This document shows positions 63,689-64,000 of a DNA stretch of 64,000 nucleotides, piece by piece; position 1 is the first letter of the stretch; each line of letters begins with the position of its first letter. The position numbers and the translations under genes are program-made. Origin of the DNA: Arthrobacter sp. 260 (GTDB lineage Bacteria; Actinomycetota; Actinomycetes; Actinomycetales; Micrococcaceae); the NCBI RefSeq assembly GCF_013116745.1, contig NZ_JABFOE010000013.1, positions 1 through 64,000 of the forward strand. The letters run 5' to 3'. Under the pieces are notes generated by a model. The model was not told where the DNA came from. It saw only the letters and a list, made by a program, of their open reading frames with translations, and made no database searches.

Positions 63689-64000
63689 GTGGACGGCCAA
63701 CGCCTGGCCATCCCGGATCAGACCCAGCGGCCCCGGGATGCCAGGCGGGACGAACGGCGACGCCGGGCCTCGCGCAGCGCCGATGGTGGGACCCTCGCGC
63801 GGATCGGCCAGAAACTGGCGATCTCCGCCGCGGTGTCCGGTCTGGCCCTGACGGTCACTCTGCCCACTACGGCAGCGACCCAGCCCATTGCGGTTCCGGC
63901 GCCCACGAGTGTCAGCGTCCTTCCCTCAGGCGAGGTGCATGCCGACTCCGGCGGGATCAGGGCGCCATCAACGGCGCCGGTCGACTTCAGCCGCACAGCC
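63689..64000 (+). CDS. Start of an exported protein, probably a cell-wall hydrolase (partial)
   Basis: At least 104 residues from GTG 63689, 8 nt after GGAGG; cut by the window end. A very basic N-terminus (RRDERRRRASRSADGGTLAR) precedes a hydrophobic signal (ISAAVSGLALTVTLPTTAAT), then an Ala/Pro/Ser-rich extracytoplasmic stretch. This opening is typical of actinobacterial NlpC/P60 or M23 hydrolases, but no catalytic domain is visible. Confidence 0.6.
   Translation, partial: MDGQRLAIPDQTQRPRDARRDERRRRASRSADGGTLARIGQKLAISAAVSGLALTVTLPTTAATQPIAVPAPTSVSVLPSGEVHADSGGIRAPSTAPVDFSRTA

Overview
The window is high-GC actinobacterial chromosome, most likely from Arthrobacter or a close relative in the Micrococcaceae. 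The core genes point there: a small DUF4193 protein, DUF3263, a LytR_C protein, DUF3027 coupled to a cold-shock protein, a mycobacterial-type XPB helicase next to a Helicase_C_3 protein, a WXG100 protein, DUF4032, the otsA/otsB pair, and a groEL without groES behind a CIRCE operator. Start codons are often GTG or TTG, and 4- or 8-nt gene overlaps are common. The species assignment is inference.

Layout. 1-8.7 kb is core: an AHSA1-like protein and a GlcD-type FAD oxidase, a DUF4190 membrane protein, a DUF4032 kinase-like protein, a UgpC/MsmK-type sugar ABC ATPase, trehalose synthesis (otsA-otsB) and a membrane-anchored DsbA-like thiol protein, ending at tRNA-Thr(TGT).

8.78-28.10 kb is an integrated genomic island of about 19.3 kb inserted in the 3' half of tRNA-Thr. 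A perfect 47-bp direct repeat (8783-8829 and 28053-28099) marks attL and attR. The island carries an Xis-like gene and a tyrosine integrase broken by deletion and frameshift, so it is probably immobile. Paired GACGTTTA-type motifs near both ends may be integrase arm sites. Cargo looks like degraded defence or genome-conflict genes: a NYN/OST-HTH nuclease, a two-gene unit of a uracil-DNA-glycosylase-like protein and an EEP-fold nuclease, a HEPN-like gene overlapping a frameshifted XRE regulator, a tnpB interrupted by one amber codon, a membrane pentapeptide-repeat protein, a four-helix membrane protein, and an HNH endonuclease. The HNH gene and three small unknown genes lie between two similar ~50-bp inverted repeats (24146-24195, 27634-27686) and may be a smaller module nested in the island.

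28.1-64 kb is core again: small zinc-finger and membrane proteins, GH35 beta-galactosidase, purU, an AraC/GyrI-type regulator, an M23 peptidase with a structured leader, an HxlR regulator overlapping an MFS gene, an old-yellow-enzyme reductase, two more MFS exporters, TspO-like, SDR and aldo-keto reductases, a FemX-like peptidoglycan bridge enzyme, a ThrE-type exporter, ung, DUF3263, LytR_C, GNAT, CIRCE-groEL, a WXG100 protein, an OmpR/HAMP-kinase two-component system, the XPB pair, csp-DUF3027, serC divergent from a DtxR-family regulator, and the start of an exported protein cut by the window edge.

The strongest candidates for something undescribed are the glycosylase-like/EEP nuclease pair, the HEPN-XRE pair and the inverted-repeat-bracketed HNH module, all on the island. 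All family assignments come from motif recognition by eye, with no database search.
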